Source: Modestobacter sp. VKM Ac-2984 (GTDB taxonomy: Bacteria > Actinomycetota > Actinomycetes > Mycobacteriales > Geodermatophilaceae). From it: 64,000 nucleotides of DNA. Below the pieces are notes generated by a model. That model made no database searches, was not told the DNA's origin, and saw only the letters and a list, made by a program, of their open reading frames with translations. Within the stretch, counting starts at the first letter, position 1; every line of letters begins with the position of its first letter. The translations under genes were made by a program, and so were the position numbers. The stretch is taken from NCBI RefSeq assembly GCF_026967985.1, contig NZ_JAPVBJ010000001.1, positions 489,493 to 553,492 on the forward strand, read 5' to 3'. Shown in pieces: positions 54,472-64,000 of this stretch.

Positions 54472-55355
54472 CAGTTCAGCCGGAGCTCGGCGGCGGCGCG
54501 CACCTGGTCACTGGCGTGCTTGAGCACCACGCCCAGCGTCGAGCGCATCGCCGACTCGTCCAGGGTGTCCAGGCCCAGGGCCAGCAGCGTCTGTGCCCAG
54601 TCCAGGGTCTCGGAGATCGACGGCGACTTCTTCAGCTCCAGGGCGCGCAGTGCCCGCACCGTGCGCACCAGCTGGTCGGCCAGGCCCGGCGCGAGGTCGG
54701 GGACCCGGGACAGCACGATCTCCCGCTCCCGCTCCGCGCTCGGGTAGTCCAGGGCGAGGTACAGGCAGCGGCGCTTGAGCGCCTCGGACAGCTCGCGGGT
54801 GGCGTTGGAGGTGAGCACCACGAGCGGCCGGCGGGTGGCGGTGATCGTGCCCAGCTCGGGGATGGTGACCTGGAAGTCGCTGAGCACCTCCAGCAGCAGG
54901 CCCTCCACCTCGACGTCGGCCTTGTCGGTCTCGTCGATGAGCAGCACGGTCGGCTCGGTGCGCCGGATCGCGGTCAGCAGCGGCCGGGCGAGCAGGAACT
55001 CCTCACCGAAGACGTCGTCGTGCACGGTGTCCCAGTCGGCGCCGCCGGTGCCCGCCGCGGAGATCCGCAGCAACTGCTTCTTGTAGTTCCACTCGTACAG
55101 CGCCCGCGCCTCGTCCAGGCCCTCGTAGCACTGCAGCCGGATGAGCTCGGACCCCGTCGCGGCGGCCATCGCCTTGGCCAGCTCGGTCTTGCCCACCCCC
55201 GCCGGGCCCTCGACCAGCAGCGGCTTGCCCAGCCGGTCGGCCAGGAAGACCGTCGTGGCGATCTGGGCGTCGGGCAGGTACCCCGCGGCCGACAGCCGCG
55301 TCGTCACGTCCGCCACGTCGGCGAACTGGGCGGCGTGCGTGGGCGTGCGGGACAT
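54471..55355 (-). CDS. MoxR-family AAA+ ATPase
   Basis: A 294-residue MoxR ATPase. Walker A is EGPAGVGKTELAKA, Walker B VLLIDETDKAD, sensor 1 LTSNATRELSEALKRRC with the arginine finger. LQCYEGLDEARALYEWNY is the family insert. Together with the VWA protein it forms a MoxR-VWA chaperone module; the client enzyme is unknown and no obvious client gene is adjacent. Confidence 0.93.
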   Translation of the reverse strand: MSRTPTHAAQFADVADVTTRLSAAGYLPDAQIATTVFLADRLGKPLLVEGPAGVGKTELAKAMAAATGSELIRLQCYEGLDEARALYEWNYKKQLLRISAAGTGGADWDTVHDDVFGEEFLLARPLLTAIRRTEPTVLLIDETDKADVEVEGLLLEVLSDFQVTIPELGTITATRRPLVVLTSNATRELSEALKRRCLYLALDYPSAEREREIVLSRVPDLAPGLADQLVRTVRALRALELKKSPSISETLDWAQTLLALGLDTLDESAMRSTLGVVLKHASDQVRAAAELRLN

Positions 55356-55394
55356 GCGGCTCCTCGTTGAGCTGGGGACGGGCGAAGAGGCCGG

Positions 55395-56645
55395 TCAGCG
55401 GGTGTGGCCGTTGCCGGTGACGACGTAGGTGGTGGAGGTCAGCTCCGGCAACCCGAGCGGGCCGCGGGCGTGCAGCTTCTGGGTGGAGATGCCGATCTCG
55501 GCGCCGAACCCGAACTCGCCGCCGTCGGTGAACCGGGTGGAGGCGTTGACCAGCACCGCCGCGGCGTCGACGCCGGCGGTGAACTCGGCGATCGCCCGGG
55601 CGGAGTCGGCGACGATCGCCTCGCTGTGCCCGCTCCCCCACCGGCTGATGTGGTCCAGCGCGGCGGGGAGGTCGTCCACGACCCGCACGGCCATGTCCAG
55701 CGACAGGTACTCGGTGGCCCAGTCCTCGTCGGTGGCGGGGACGACGCCCTCGTGCGCCCGGCTGGCGGCCTCGTCGCCGTGCAGGGTGACCCCGGCGTCG
55801 GCCAGCGCGGCCAGCAGCCGGGGCAGGAACGCGACATCCCGGTGGACCAGCAGGGTCTCCGCGGAGTTGCAGACGCTGACCCGGGAGGTCTTGGCGTTGA
55901 GCACGATCGCCTCGGCCATCGCGGGGTCGGCGGAGGCGTCGACGTAGACGTGGCAGTTGCCGACGCCGGTCTCGATCACCGGCACCGTCGACTCGCGGAC
56001 CACCCGGTCGATCAGGGAGGCCCCACCCCGCGGGATGACGACGTCGACCAGCCCGCGGGCGTTGAGCAGCTCACCGACCGAGGCGCGGTCCGCGGGCAGC
56101 AGCGCGATCGACCCGGCCGGCAGCCCGGCCTTCTCGGCGGCCTCGGTGAGGACGGCGACCAGCGCGGTGTTGGTGCGGTGCGCGGAGCCGGACCCGCGCA
56201 GCAGCGCCGCGTTGCCGCTCTTCAGGCAGAGCCCGGCGGCGTCGACGGTCACGTTCGGCCGGGCCTCGTAGACGATCCCGACCACGCCGAGCGGCACCCG
56301 CACCTGCCGCAGCTGGAGCCCGTTGGCCAGCGTCGACCCGCGGACGATGTCCCCGACCGGGTCGGGCAGGGAGACCAGGTGCCGCAGAGCGTCGGCGACC
56401 GCGGCGATCCGGCCCGGGTCCAGCCGCAGCCGGTCCAGGACCGAGGCCGGCGTGCCGTCCGCCGCAGCGGCCTCGACGTCGGCGGCGTTGGCGGCGAGCA
56501 CCTCGTCGGCCCGCTCCAGCAGCGCCTGCGCCATCGCGGCCAGCGCGGCGTCCTTGGTCTCGGGCGGCAGGGTGCGGAGCACGCGGGCGGCCGCGCGGGC
56601 GCGGGCCGCGGCGGCCCCGATCAGCGGGAAGTCGACGTCGGACAC
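55395..56645 (-). CDS. proA: gamma-glutamyl phosphate reductase
   Basis: A 416-residue NADPH-dependent reductase of proline synthesis, turning gamma-glutamyl phosphate into glutamate semialdehyde. The catalytic cysteine is C259 in [41 protein letters not shown] and [14 protein letters not shown] are family hallmarks. It starts at GTG 56645. Proline synthesis genes proB and proA here are separated by def, and a hairpin divides def from proA. Confidence 0.97.
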   Translation of the reverse strand: MSDVDFPLIGAAAARARAAARVLRTLPPETKDAALAAMAQALLERADEVLAANAADVEAAAADGTPASVLDRLRLDPGRIAAVADALRHLVSLPDPVGDIVRGSTLANGLQLRQVRVPLGVVGIVYEARPNVTVDAAGLCLKSGNAALLRGSGSAHRTNTALVAVLTEAAEKAGLPAGSIALLPADRASVGELLNARGLVDVVIPRGGASLIDRVVRESTVPVIETGVGNCHVYVDASADPAMAEAIVLNAKTSRVSVCNSAETLLVHRDVAFLPRLLAALADAGVTLHGDEAASRAHEGVVPATDEDWATEYLSLDMAVRVVDDLPAALDHISRWGSGHSEAIVADSARAIAEFTAGVDAAAVLVNASTRFTDGGEFGFGAEIGISTQKLHARGPLGLPELTSTTYVVTGNGHTR

Positions 56646-56673
56646 GTGTCGAGGTTACGCGCGGCCCCCGTCC

Positions 56674-56709
56674 CGGGTCCCGCCGAGAGCCCGCGGGCGG
56701 CGGGGCCCG
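56674..56709 (-). terminator. 12-bp hairpin after the def stop (terminator family copy 3)
   Basis: The arms 56674-56685 and 56698-56709 pair over 12 bases with one G-U, followed on the minus strand by proA 28 bases on. The hairpin begins two bases after the def stop. It carries the GGGCCC and CCCGCCG blocks shared with the copies at 8605, 26246 and 60739. Confidence 0.75.
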
Positions 56710-56711
56710 TC

Positions 56712-57191
56712 TCAGCTGCGCAGGGCGCGCAGCACCTGCTTGCGGGCGTCGCCGGTCAGCCGGTCGACGAAGAGCTTCCCGTCGAGGTGGTCGACCTCGT
56801 GCTGCAGACAGCGGGCCAGCAGTCCGCTGCCCTCGATCCGGAGTGGCTCACCGTGCACGTCGAACCCCTCGGCCACGCAGTGCATCGCCCGCACGGTGGG
56901 GGCGTAGAGCCCCGGGATGGACAGGCAGCCCTCGTCGTCGTCCTGGGTCTCCTCGCTGCGCTCGGCGATCACCGGGTTCACCATGTGCCCGATGACGCCG
57001 TCGACGTTGTAGGAGAAGACCCGCAGACCGACCCCGATCTGGGTCGCCGCCACCCCGGCCCGGCCGGGGTGGTCGACGGTCTCCTCCAGGTCGCGGACGA
57101 GCGCGGCGAGGTCCTTGTCGAAGGCGCGGACCGAGTCGGCCGGGGTGCGCAGCACCGGGTCGCCGATCTCGCGAATGGGTCGAACGGTCAC
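56712..57191 (-). CDS. def: peptide deformylase
   Basis: A 159-residue metalloenzyme that removes the formyl group from nascent proteins. The three motifs are GVAATQIG (46-53; T replaces the usual P), EGCLS with the metal ligand C89, and QHEVDH with H131, E132 and H135. It lies 12 bases after proB on the same strand and before proA, so it sits inside the proline genes. The T for P change in motif 1 is known in some functional and some weak deformylases. Another copy may exist elsewhere. Confidence 0.95.
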   Translation of the reverse strand: MTVRPIREIGDPVLRTPADSVRAFDKDLAALVRDLEETVDHPGRAGVAATQIGVGLRVFSYNVDGVIGHMVNPVIAERSEETQDDDEGCLSIPGLYAPTVRAMHCVAEGFDVHGEPLRIEGSGLLARCLQHEVDHLDGKLFVDRLTGDARKQVLRALRS

Positions 57192-57203
57192 CGGATGAGT
57201 CTC

Positions 57204-58325
57204 TCAGCCCCGGGTGACGCGCCCGACGAGGACCATCTCGTCGCGGTGGACGACCTCGCGGCGGTGCTCCGGGTCCAGGTCACCGGTCTTGCGGCCCAGC
57301 AGCGCCGGCAGCTCGCGGGCGTCGTAGGCGACCAGGCCGCGGGCGACCACCTCGCCGTCCGGGCCGACCAGCTCCACCGGGTCGTCGGCGAGGAACTCCC
57401 CGGTCACCCCGGTGACGCCCGCGGCCAGCAGCGACGCGTGCCGCTCACGGACGGCGCGCACGGCCCCCTCGTCCAGCAGGACCCTGCCGCGGGGGCGGCT
57501 GGCGTAGCGGAGCCAGAACTGCCGGGCAGAGGGACGACGCCCGGTCGGGGCGAACAGGGTGCCCACCCGCTCGCCGGCCAACGCGTCCGCCGCCTGTGCG
57601 GTGGAGGTGACCACGACGGGCACCCCCGCCGCCGAGGCGATGAGGGCGGCCTCCACCTTGGTGGCCATCCCGCCGGTGCCGACGCCGTTGCGGCTGGCCG
57701 AGCCGAGCGTGACCGCCGCCAGGTCGGCCGGCCCGCGCACCGTGTCGACCAGCGCGGCCGGCCCGGTGCGCGGGTCGCCGTCGTAGACGCCGTCCACGTC
57801 GGAGAGCAGCAGCAGGGCGTCGGCCATGGCCACGTGGGCGACCAGCGCGGCGAGCCGGTCGTTGTCGCCGAACCGGATCTCCTCGGTGGCGACCGTGTCG
57901 TTCTCGTTGACGATCGGCAGCACACCGAGGGCCAGCAGCCGCTCGATGGTCTGCTGCGCGTTGCGGTAGTGGCTGCGCCGGGTCAGGTCGTCGGCGGTGA
58001 GCAGCACCTGGCCGACGGTCACGTCGTGGGCGGTGAAGGCGTCGGCGTAGGTCTGCACCAGCCGCAGCTGCCCGACGCTGGCGGCCGCCTGCGCGGTGGC
58101 CAGGTCACGCGGGCGGCCGGCCAGCCCCAGCGGTGCGAGCCCGGCGGCGATCGCACCCGAGGAGACGAGCACGACCTGCCGGCCGGCGGCGCGGAGCGCG
58201 CCGAGGACGTCGACCAGCGCCCGCAGCCGGGTCTCGTCCAGCCCGCCGGGCAGGGTGGTCAGCGACGAGGACCCGACCTTGACCACCACCCGCTGCGCGG
58301 CGGCGATCTCCGCGCGGGCGGTCAC
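57204..58325 (-). CDS. proB: glutamate 5-kinase
   Basis: A 373-residue kinase for the first step of proline synthesis. The amino-acid kinase domain has [48 protein letters not shown] and [17 protein letters not shown]-terminal PUA domain (about 275-370) is present, as in most bacterial enzymes. Proline feedback is expected. GTG 58325 overlaps the obg stop (GTGA), a common actinobacterial obg-proB coupling. Confidence 0.97.
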   Translation of the reverse strand: MTARAEIAAAQRVVVKVGSSSLTTLPGGLDETRLRALVDVLGALRAAGRQVVLVSSGAIAAGLAPLGLAGRPRDLATAQAAASVGQLRLVQTYADAFTAHDVTVGQVLLTADDLTRRSHYRNAQQTIERLLALGVLPIVNENDTVATEEIRFGDNDRLAALVAHVAMADALLLLSDVDGVYDGDPRTGPAALVDTVRGPADLAAVTLGSASRNGVGTGGMATKVEAALIASAAGVPVVVTSTAQAADALAGERVGTLFAPTGRRPSARQFWLRYASRPRGRVLLDEGAVRAVRERHASLLAAGVTGVTGEFLADDPVELVGPDGEVVARGLVAYDARELPALLGRKTGDLDPEHRREVVHRDEMVLVGRVTRG

Positions 58326-59809
58326 CGGTCGGCGTCGTCGAGGAGGTCGGCGTCGACCCAGCCGTCCCCCTCGGCCACCTCGTACGGCAGCCGGCGGGCC
58401 TTCTTGGCCAGCAGTCGCTCGTCGGCCGAGGGCCGCGAGTTGTCCTCGAGCCGGGTGTCGGTGCCCCGACCACCCAGGCCCGCGGTCTCCTCGACGGTGA
58501 GCGTGCCGGCCGGGAGGGTGGGCTCCCAGTCGAAGGTGACGTCGCCGACCGTGATCGCGTCACCGGGGACGGCGCCGGCCTTGGCCAGTTCGTCCTCCAC
58601 GCCCAGCCGGTTGAGCCGGTCGGCGAGGTAGCCCACGGCCTCGTCGTTGTTGAAGTCGGTCTGCCGGACCCAGCGCTCCGGGCGCACCCCGAGCACGACC
58701 CAGCCGTCGGTGCGGGGGTCGGGCTCGACGGTGAAGCCACCGTCGTCGACCGCGCGCGGGGAGATCGTGATCGGTGCCGGCGGGAGGTCGGGCAGCGAGG
58801 CCCGGTGCTCCTCGACAGCGGCCGCCAGCGCGTAGCCCAGCTCGGTCACGCCTTCCCCGGTGGCCGCGCTGATCGGGAACACCTGCAGGCCGCGCGCCTC
58901 CAGCGAGGTGCGCACCAGGTCGACCAGCTCGCGGCCGTCCGGGACGTCGATCTTGTTGAGCACGGCGATCCGCAGCCGGCCGACCAGGTCGAGCTCCTCG
59001 CCGCCGTACTCGCGCAGCTCGTGCTCGAGGGCCTCGATGTCGGTCTCCGGGTCGCGACCGGGCTCCATCGTCGCCATGTCGACCACGTGCACCAGCACGG
59101 CGCAGCGCTCGACGTGCCGCAGGAACTCCAGGCCCAGCCCCTTGCCCACGGACGCGCCGGGGATCAGGCCGGGGACGTCGGCCATCGTGTAGGTCGTGTC
59201 GCCGGAGCGGATCACGCCGAGCTGCGGCACCAGCGTGGTGAAGGGGTAGTCGGCGATCTTCGGCCGGGCCGCGGACATCGAGGCGACGAGCGAGGACTTG
59301 CCGGCCGACGGGTACCCGACCAGGCCGACGTCGGCGATGCTCTTCAGCTCGAGGACGGCGTCGACGGCGTCGCCGGGCTCGCCGAGCAGCGCGAAGCCGG
59401 GGGCCTTGCGGCGCGCGTTGGCGAGCGCGGCGTTGCCCAGCCCGCCCTTGCCGCCGTGGGCGAGCACGAGCCGGGCACCGGCTCCGACCAGGTCGGCGAC
59501 GACCTGACCGCCGACGCTCACGACCGTGCCGGACGGCACGCCGAGGACCAGATCGGCCCCGCGCCCGCCGTTGCGGTAGTCGCCCGCCGCCTGCTTGCCG
59601 TTGCCGGCCTTCTGGTGCGGGCGGTGGTGGAAGTCCAGCAGGGTGTGCACGCTGGAGTCGACCTCGAGGACGACGTCCCCGCCGTCCCCGCCGTTGCCCC
59701 CGTCGGGACCGCCCAGCGGCTTGAACTTCTCCCGGTGCACGGAGCTGACCCCGTTGGCACCCTTGCCTGCCGAGACGTGGACCGTCACGCGGTCGACGAA
59801 AGCGGCCAT
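58322..59809 (-). CDS. obg: GTPase Obg (CgtA)
   Basis: A 495-residue ribosome-associated GTPase for 50S assembly. The Gly-rich Obg fold (1-158) is followed by the G domain with G1 GYPSAGKSS (165-173), [10 protein letters not shown] (G3) and NKID (G4). A C-terminal OCT domain, with SGxR-like linker and a charged 60-residue tail, ends the protein. It is downstream of rplU-rpmA past a strong hairpin, the usual L21-L27-Obg order. Confidence 0.97.
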   Translation of the reverse strand: MAAFVDRVTVHVSAGKGANGVSSVHREKFKPLGGPDGGNGGDGGDVVLEVDSSVHTLLDFHHRPHQKAGNGKQAAGDYRNGGRGADLVLGVPSGTVVSVGGQVVADLVGAGARLVLAHGGKGGLGNAALANARRKAPGFALLGEPGDAVDAVLELKSIADVGLVGYPSAGKSSLVASMSAARPKIADYPFTTLVPQLGVIRSGDTTYTMADVPGLIPGASVGKGLGLEFLRHVERCAVLVHVVDMATMEPGRDPETDIEALEHELREYGGEELDLVGRLRIAVLNKIDVPDGRELVDLVRTSLEARGLQVFPISAATGEGVTELGYALAAAVEEHRASLPDLPPAPITISPRAVDDGGFTVEPDPRTDGWVVLGVRPERWVRQTDFNNDEAVGYLADRLNRLGVEDELAKAGAVPGDAITVGDVTFDWEPTLPAGTLTVEETAGLGGRGTDTRLEDNSRPSADERLLAKKARRLPYEVAEGDGWVDADLLDDADR

Positions 59810-59854
59810 GATCGCCGCCTCTCTGCGCTACGGCCGAACTGTCCGGAATGGGGA

Positions 59855-59891
59855 ACGGGTGGCGGCGCCGGAGTCCGGCGCCGCCACCCGT
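59855..59891 (-). terminator. 18-bp hairpin between rpmA and obg
   Basis: The arms 59855-59872 and 59874-59891 are exactly complementary, so at least 16 bp can form around a 5-base loop. On the minus strand it lies 51 bases after the rpmA stop and before obg. It probably ends most rplU-rpmA messages and lets some transcription continue into obg. Confidence 0.85.
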
Positions 59892-59942
59892 GTCGTGCGT
59901 CGTTCGCTCAGCCCTCGCTCCGGGGAGCGGGACCGAGAACTG

Positions 59943-60230
59943 CTAGGCCGAGACGGTCTCGCGGGCGGGCACGGAGGCACCGACGGCCGTGATGGCGACC
60001 TCGCGGCGGCCACGGCGGAAGCCGAAGGTCACCGAACCGGGGACGAGGGCGAACAGGGTGTCGTCCTTGCCGCGGCCGACGCCGAGACCCGGGTGGAAGT
60101 GGGTGCCGCGCTGGCGGACGATGATCTCGCCGGCCTTGACGACCTGACCACCGAAGCGCTTGACGCCCAGGCGCTGGGCGTTGGAGTCGCGACCGTTACG
60201 GGACGACGATGCGCCCTTCTTGTGTGCCAT
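59943..60230 (-). CDS. rpmA: 50S ribosomal protein bL27
   Basis: A 95-residue ribosomal protein near the peptidyl-transferase centre. It starts [23 protein letters not shown], with no Firmicutes-type cleavable N-terminus, then [21 protein letters not shown]. The C-terminal ten residues are variable. It lies four bases after rplU. It is one of five genes here that end in TAG. Confidence 0.98.
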   Translation of the reverse strand: MAHKKGASSSRNGRDSNAQRLGVKRFGGQVVKAGEIIVRQRGTHFHPGLGVGRGKDDTLFALVPGSVTFGFRRGRREVAITAVGASVPARETVSA

Positions 60231-60234
60231 GTCG

Positions 60235-60546
60235 TCAGCCCTTCGTGATGTCGCGGACCACGACGCTGGTCAGGGGCTGACGGTGCCCCTGGCGCTTGTG
60301 GTAGCCCGTCTTGTTCTTGAACTTGTGGATGTGGATCTTCGGGCCCTTGCCGTGCTCGACGATCTCGCCGGTCACGGTGACACCGGCGAGCGTCTGAGCG
60401 TCGGAGGTGACGGTGTCGCCGTCGACCAGCAGGATGGCCGGCAGGGTGACGGTGTCACCGGCCTCCCCGCTCAGGCGGTTGATGGTGAACGTGTCACCGA
60501 CACCCACCTTGTGCTGCGCTCCACCGGCCTTGACGACTGCGTACAC
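60235..60546 (-). CDS. rplU: 50S ribosomal protein bL21
   Basis: A 103-residue ribosomal protein that binds 23S rRNA. The start is set at GTG 60546: GAGGAG lies six bases upstream and the product begins VYAVVKAGG, the family start. An ATG 24 bases earlier would place the ribosome site inside the coding region. The C-terminus has [18 protein letters not shown], the typical basic loop. A possible promoter upstream is TTCGAC with TACGCT on the minus strand near 60686-60716. Confidence 0.97.
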   Translation of the reverse strand: MYAVVKAGGAQHKVGVGDTFTINRLSGEAGDTVTLPAILLVDGDTVTSDAQTLAGVTVTGEIVEHGKGPKIHIHKFKNKTGYHKRQGHRQPLTSVVVRDITKG

Positions 60547-60738
60547 CACTGACTCCTCGATCGATTCCATGTGTCCAGCACTGTTGTCCTGCGCGCACGA
60601 CCGCCACGAGGGCCGAGTGCTGGACGTGCTGCTCGCGCCTCCCAGGCGGCACCGAGGTGCACGGCCCGTGGTGGAGCAACCCGTCCAGCGTACCCGAGGC
60701 ATCGTGCCCGGGTCGAACCGCGTGCGGCCGACCCGGTC

Positions 60739-60786
60739 GGCCCCGTGCCCTCACCGCGAGCTCGCCCGCGGTGGGGGCACCGGGCC
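60739..60786 (-). terminator. 14-bp hairpin after the rne stop (terminator family copy 4)
   Basis: The main stem is 60745-60758 with 60767-60780 (one U-G), loop AGCTCGCC; an outer GGCCC/GGGCC stem extends it. It follows the rne stop by six bases on the minus strand and precedes the rplU leader. It shares CACCGCGAGCT and GGTGGGGGCA blocks with the copy at 26246. Confidence 0.85.
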
Positions 60787-60792
60787 CCTCGA

Positions 60793-63700
60793 TCAGGCCG
60801 GCGGTCCTGCGGGCCGCGAGGCGGCCCTGCGGCGCCGCGGCCGGGCCGCCGGGACGTCCTGGGCCGCGACGGGCTCGGCGACCGGCTGGGGTGCCACCAC
60901 GACGGTCGGCTCCGACCGGTCCTCGGCGACTGCGGCGACGTCCGGCTCGGCCGGCGGGGCCACCGCCGCCGCCAGGACGCTGTCCGGCGTCGGCTCCTCG
61001 GCGGCGGGCGCCTCGGTGACCGGCGTCCCGGTGACAGGAGCGTCCTCGGCCGCCCGGGCCTCGGCCGACTGCCCACGTCCGCGGCGACCACGGCTGCGGC
61101 GACCACGGCCCTCGTCGACCGGCTCGGTGTCCGGCTCGGTCGCCGGCTCGGTCGCCGGCTCGGCAGCCTGCTCCCCCACGGCCTGCTCCGCCGCATCCGG
61201 CTCACCGGCGGCCGGCTCGTCGAAGGACGCCCCGCCCTGCAGCGCCATGGCGTCCGCGACGTCCCAGCCGGCGGCCGGATCGGCGCGACGCGACGTCGCG
61301 GTGCCCCCCTCCACCGTCTCCGGCGTCTCGGTCACCGTTGCGCCCGGCTCCCCCTGGGGAGCGGCGTCCGGCGCACCGGCGTCCGCGGGACCACGGTCCT
61401 TGGTGCCGCCGTCGCGGGCGCCACGGTCCCGGCCGCCGCGGCTGCGGCGACCGCGACCGCCGGTCTCGGTCCCGTCGGTCTCCGGCGCCTCGACCGCCGG
61501 CGTCGGGGTGGCCTCCTGCTCCGTCGCGGGTGCCGCCTCCTCGACCCCGGGGGTCACGACGTCGGCGTCCTTGGCCCGCTCGTTCCGCCCCTTGTCCCGG
61601 CCGGAGCCCGACGCGGTGCCGGAGCCACTGCCCGAGCCGTTGCCCGAGTCACCCCGGTTGCGGCCGCCACCACCGTTGCCTGCGCCGCCGTTGGCCGCGC
61701 CGCCGTTGCCCAGGCCGCCGTTGGCTGCGCCGCCACCGTTCCCGCTGGACCGCTTCTTCTCGTCCACCGGGTCGACGTGCACCAGGACACCACGGCCGCG
61801 GCAGTGCTCGCACGGCTCGGAGAAGACCTCCAGGAGCCCCTGGCCCACCCGCTTGCGGGTCATCTGCACCAGGCCCAGCGAGGTCACCTCGGCGACCTGG
61901 TGCTTCGTGCGGTCGCGGCCGAGACACTCGGTGAGCCGACGCAGCACGAGGTCGCGGTTGCTCTCCAGGACCATGTCGATGAAGTCGATGACGATGATCC
62001 CGCCGATGTCGCGCAGCCGGAGCTGGCGGACGATCTCCTCGGCGGCCTCGATGTTGTTCCGGGTGACGGTCTGCTCGAGGTTGCCACCGGAGCCGACGAA
62101 CTTGCCGGTGTTCACGTCGACGACGGTCATCGCCTCGGTGCGGTCGATGACCAGCGAACCACCAGAGGGCAGCCACACCTTGCGGTCCAGCGCCTTCATC
62201 AGCTGCTCGTCGATCCGCAGGTCGCGGAAGACGTCACCGGTGCCGGTGTAGCGCTGCAGCCGCTCGGACAGCTCCGGGGAGACGTGCGCGACGTAGGCCT
62301 CGACGGTGTCCCAGGCGTCGGCGCCCTGGACGACCAGCCGCTTGAAGTCCTCGTTGAAGACGTCGCGGATGACCCGGATCGCCAGGTCCGGCTCGCCGTA
62401 GAGCAGCGTCGGCGCGTTGCTGGTCGAGGACGCCTTGGTCTGGATGACCTCCCACTGCGCCTGCAGCCGGGCCACGTCGCGGGTGAGCTCTTCCTCCGAG
62501 GCGCCCTCCGCGGCCGTGCGGATGATGACGCCGGCGTCCTCGGGGACGATCTTCTTCAGGATGTCCTTGAGCCGCTGGCGTTCCTTGTCCGGCAGCTTGC
62601 GGCTGATGCCGGTCATCGAGCCACCGGGCACGTAGACCAGGAAGCGGCCGGGCAGGTTGACCTGCTGGGTCAGCCGGGCGCCCTTGTGGCCGATCGGGTC
62701 CTTGGTCACCTGGACCAGGACCTTGTCGCCGGACTTGAGCGCGGTCTCGATCGAGCGGGACTTGCCGGACAGGCCGGCGGCGTCCCAGTTGACCTCACCG
62801 GCGTACAGGACGGCGTTGCGGCCCTTGCCGACGTCGATGAACGCGGCCTCCATGCTGGGCAGCACGTTCTGCACGCGGCCCAGGTAGACGTTGCCCGCGA
62901 ACGAGGTCGCCTGCGCCTGGGTGACGTAGTGCTCGACCAGGACGTCGTCCTCCAGGACGGCGATCTGGGTGCGCTCCCCCTGCTGCCGGATGACCATCGC
63001 CCGGTCCACGGCCTCACGCCGCGCCAGGAACTCGGACTCGGAGAGGATCGGCGCGCGCTTGCGGCCACCGTCGCGACCCTCGCGGCGGCGCTGGCGCTTG
63101 GCCTCGAGCCGGGTGGAGCCGGCCACGCCCCGGACGTCGTCGTCGCTGGAGGTGCGGCCGTTGCGGCCCGCACGCTCCGGCCGGTCGTCGGCGTCCTCGG
63201 CGGTGTCGTCGCCGCCGGTCTCGCCGCTGGTGCCCCGGCGACGGCGACGGCGACGACGGCGGGTGCTGGACCCCGAGCCGCCCTCGGCAGCGTCGTCGTC
63301 CTCGTTGTCGTCGTCCTGGGAGTCGCGCTCGCTGCCGTCGCGCTCGCTGCCATCGCGCTCGCTGCTTTCGTCGGACTCGTCGGCGCCGGCCGGGGTCTCG
63401 ACGTCGGTGTCGGTGTCCTCGTCGTCCCGGTCGCCGTCGGTGGCGTCCTCACCGGTGCGTCCGCGGCCGCGGCCCCGGCGGCCCCGGCGCCGGCGACGGC
63501 TGCCCGAGGAGCCGCCGTCCTCGCCGTCACGGTCCTCGGTGTCCCGCTCGTCGGCCTCGGTGGTCTCGCTGGTCTCGGTGTCCTCGACCTCGACCGGCTC
63601 GCTCTCGGCCGCGGCGCGGCGACGGCTGCGGGAACGCCGCGGCGGTGCCTGCTCGGCGTCGCGCTCGTCGGCGGCCGGACGGTCGTCCGTCCGGCCGGTG

Positions 63701-64000
63701 TCGGTGTCGGTCGACTCGCTCGGCGACTCGGCCTGGGGACGACGGCTGCGACGGCGCGGCGCGGCGACCTCGGGCTCGGGGGCCACGAAGCTGATGAAGG
63801 CGGGGGCCACGTGCGAGAGCTGCGGCGCGGGGGGCTCGACGGAATCGGGGTCGGCGGTCACGGCCGGCCGGGTCGCGCGGCGGCGCGGCCGGGCGGTGAC
63901 GGTCGTGGGCTCGGGTGAGCTGAACTGCGCACCGAACCTGGGGAGCTCGTGCTCCGGCTGGGGCGTCACCGCCTCGGCCACCGGGATCTCGGCCGGCTCC
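60793..64000 (-). CDS. rne: ribonuclease E/G (5' end outside window)
   Basis: An RNase E/G-type endoribonuclease, at least 1069 residues, cut by the right edge. A long N-terminal region of about 330 residues is disordered, with acidic runs, Arg-rich RRRRRGRRGRGRG-like patches and the repeat SERDG. The catalytic core follows: an S1 domain (GNVYLGRVQNVLPSMEAAFID), the DNase I-like part with MTVVDVNTGKFVG and GGIIVIDFIDM that bind Mg2+, and the zinc-link CEHCRGRG. The C-terminal 270 residues are again disordered (ATEPATEPDTEP). Extensions on both sides of the core are typical of actinobacterial RNase E. Confidence 0.96.
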   Translation of the reverse strand, partial: EPAEIPVAEAVTPQPEHELPRFGAQFSSPEPTTVTARPRRRATRPAVTADPDSVEPPAPQLSHVAPAFISFVAPEPEVAAPRRRSRRPQAESPSESTDTDTGRTDDRPAADERDAEQAPPRRSRSRRRAAAESEPVEVEDTETSETTEADERDTEDRDGEDGGSSGSRRRRRGRRGRGRGRTGEDATDGDRDDEDTDTDVETPAGADESDESSERDGSERDGSERDSQDDDNEDDDAAEGGSGSSTRRRRRRRRRGTSGETGGDDTAEDADDRPERAGRNGRTSSDDDVRGVAGSTRLEAKRQRRREGRDGGRKRAPILSESEFLARREAVDRAMVIRQQGERTQIAVLEDDVLVEHYVTQAQATSFAGNVYLGRVQNVLPSMEAAFIDVGKGRNAVLYAGEVNWDAAGLSGKSRSIETALKSGDKVLVQVTKDPIGHKGARLTQQVNLPGRFLVYVPGGSMTGISRKLPDKERQRLKDILKKIVPEDAGVIIRTAAEGASEEELTRDVARLQAQWEVIQTKASSTSNAPTLLYGEPDLAIRVIRDVFNEDFKRLVVQGADAWDTVEAYVAHVSPELSERLQRYTGTGDVFRDLRIDEQLMKALDRKVWLPSGGSLVIDRTEAMTVVDVNTGKFVGSGGNLEQTVTRNNIEAAEEIVRQLRLRDIGGIIVIDFIDMVLESNRDLVLRRLTECLGRDRTKHQVAEVTSLGLVQMTRKRVGQGLLEVFSEPCEHCRGRGVLVHVDPVDEKKRSSGNGGGAANGGLGNGGAANGGAGNGGGGRNRGDSGNGSGSGSGTASGSGRDKGRNERAKDADVVTPGVEEAAPATEQEATPTPAVEAPETDGTETGGRGRRSRGGRDRGARDGGTKDRGPADAGAPDAAPQGEPGATVTETPETVEGGTATSRRADPAAGWDVADAMALQGGASFDEPAAGEPDAAEQAVGEQAAEPATEPATEPDTEPVDEGRGRRSRGRRGRGQSAEARAAEDAPVTGTPVTEAPAAEEPTPDSVLAAAVAPPAEPDVAAVAEDRSEPTVVVAPQPVAEPVAAQDVPAARPRRRRAASRPAGPPA

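Noticed and set aside
63300-63380. CRISPR-like or satellite repeat in rne
   Set aside because: The short repeats encode SERDG units of a disordered region in frame; there are no spacers.
60793-63981. Long plus-strand open frame opposite rne
   Set aside because: It is Gly/Ala/Val/Leu-rich mirror coding of the rne repeats, with no domain; rne on the minus strand is certain.

Overview
The window is a 64 kb piece of a high-GC actinobacterial chromosome. GTG starts are common, genes often overlap by ATGA or GTGA, and TGA is the stop in 58 of the 63 coding regions whose ends are visible. The gene order follows a backbone I recall from Mycobacterium tuberculosis: glyS, smtB, uppS, recO, era, CBS-domain protein, ybeY, phoH, rsmE, dnaJ, hrcA, hemW, lepA, rpsT, holA, comEC, comEA, degV, gpgP, rsfS, nadD, VWA protein, MoxR, proA, proB, obg, rpmA, rplU, rne. 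GC content, gene style and the selenocysteine tRNA described below suggest Geodermatophilaceae (Blastococcus, Geodermatophilus or Modestobacter). That placement is inferred.

Layout. 1-5.5 kb: glyS (cut by the left edge), small membrane proteins, a zinc-sensor regulator, uppS, recO, era. 5.5-8.2 kb: a UbiA prenyltransferase in one operon with a soluble histidine kinase and a NarL-type regulator. 8.2-12.1 kb: a cytidine deaminase-like protein, a CNNM/CBS membrane protein, ybeY, phoH and a HIT protein. 12.2-17.3 kb: an insertion with a soluble double-GAF chemoreceptor-like protein and a phosphonate-type ABC importer whose two permeases are fused. 17.3-20.3 kb: hrcA-dnaJ-rsmE behind a perfect CIRCE element. 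20.5-24.3 kb: a conserved small protein and a DesK/DesR-like two-component system with an ABC exporter. 24.3-29 kb: recQ, hemW, an enoyl-CoA hydratase-like protein and a bacterial PH-domain protein.

29-41 kb is the most unusual part. A selenocysteine locus reads selC-selA-selB on the minus strand with selD about 8 kb away. A complete arabinofuranoside operon (LacI regulator, binding protein, two permeases, GH51 arabinofuranosidase, ATPase) lies between selC and selD. The selC gene is a class II tRNA with an 8-bp variable arm, and its anticodon loop reads CTCTAAA, giving anticodon CUA. Selenocysteine should therefore be inserted at UAG rather than at the usual UGA. No selenoprotein gene lies in the window.

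41-64 kb: an MDR oxidoreductase, MOSC protein, lepA, rpsT, holA, comEC/comEA, degV, gpgP, rsfS, nadD, a VWA/MoxR pair, proA, def, proB, obg, rpmA, rplU and the 3' part of rne. Several strong hairpins separate operons. Four of them share sequence and sit just after the stop codon of a minus-strand gene, which suggests a dispersed terminator family.
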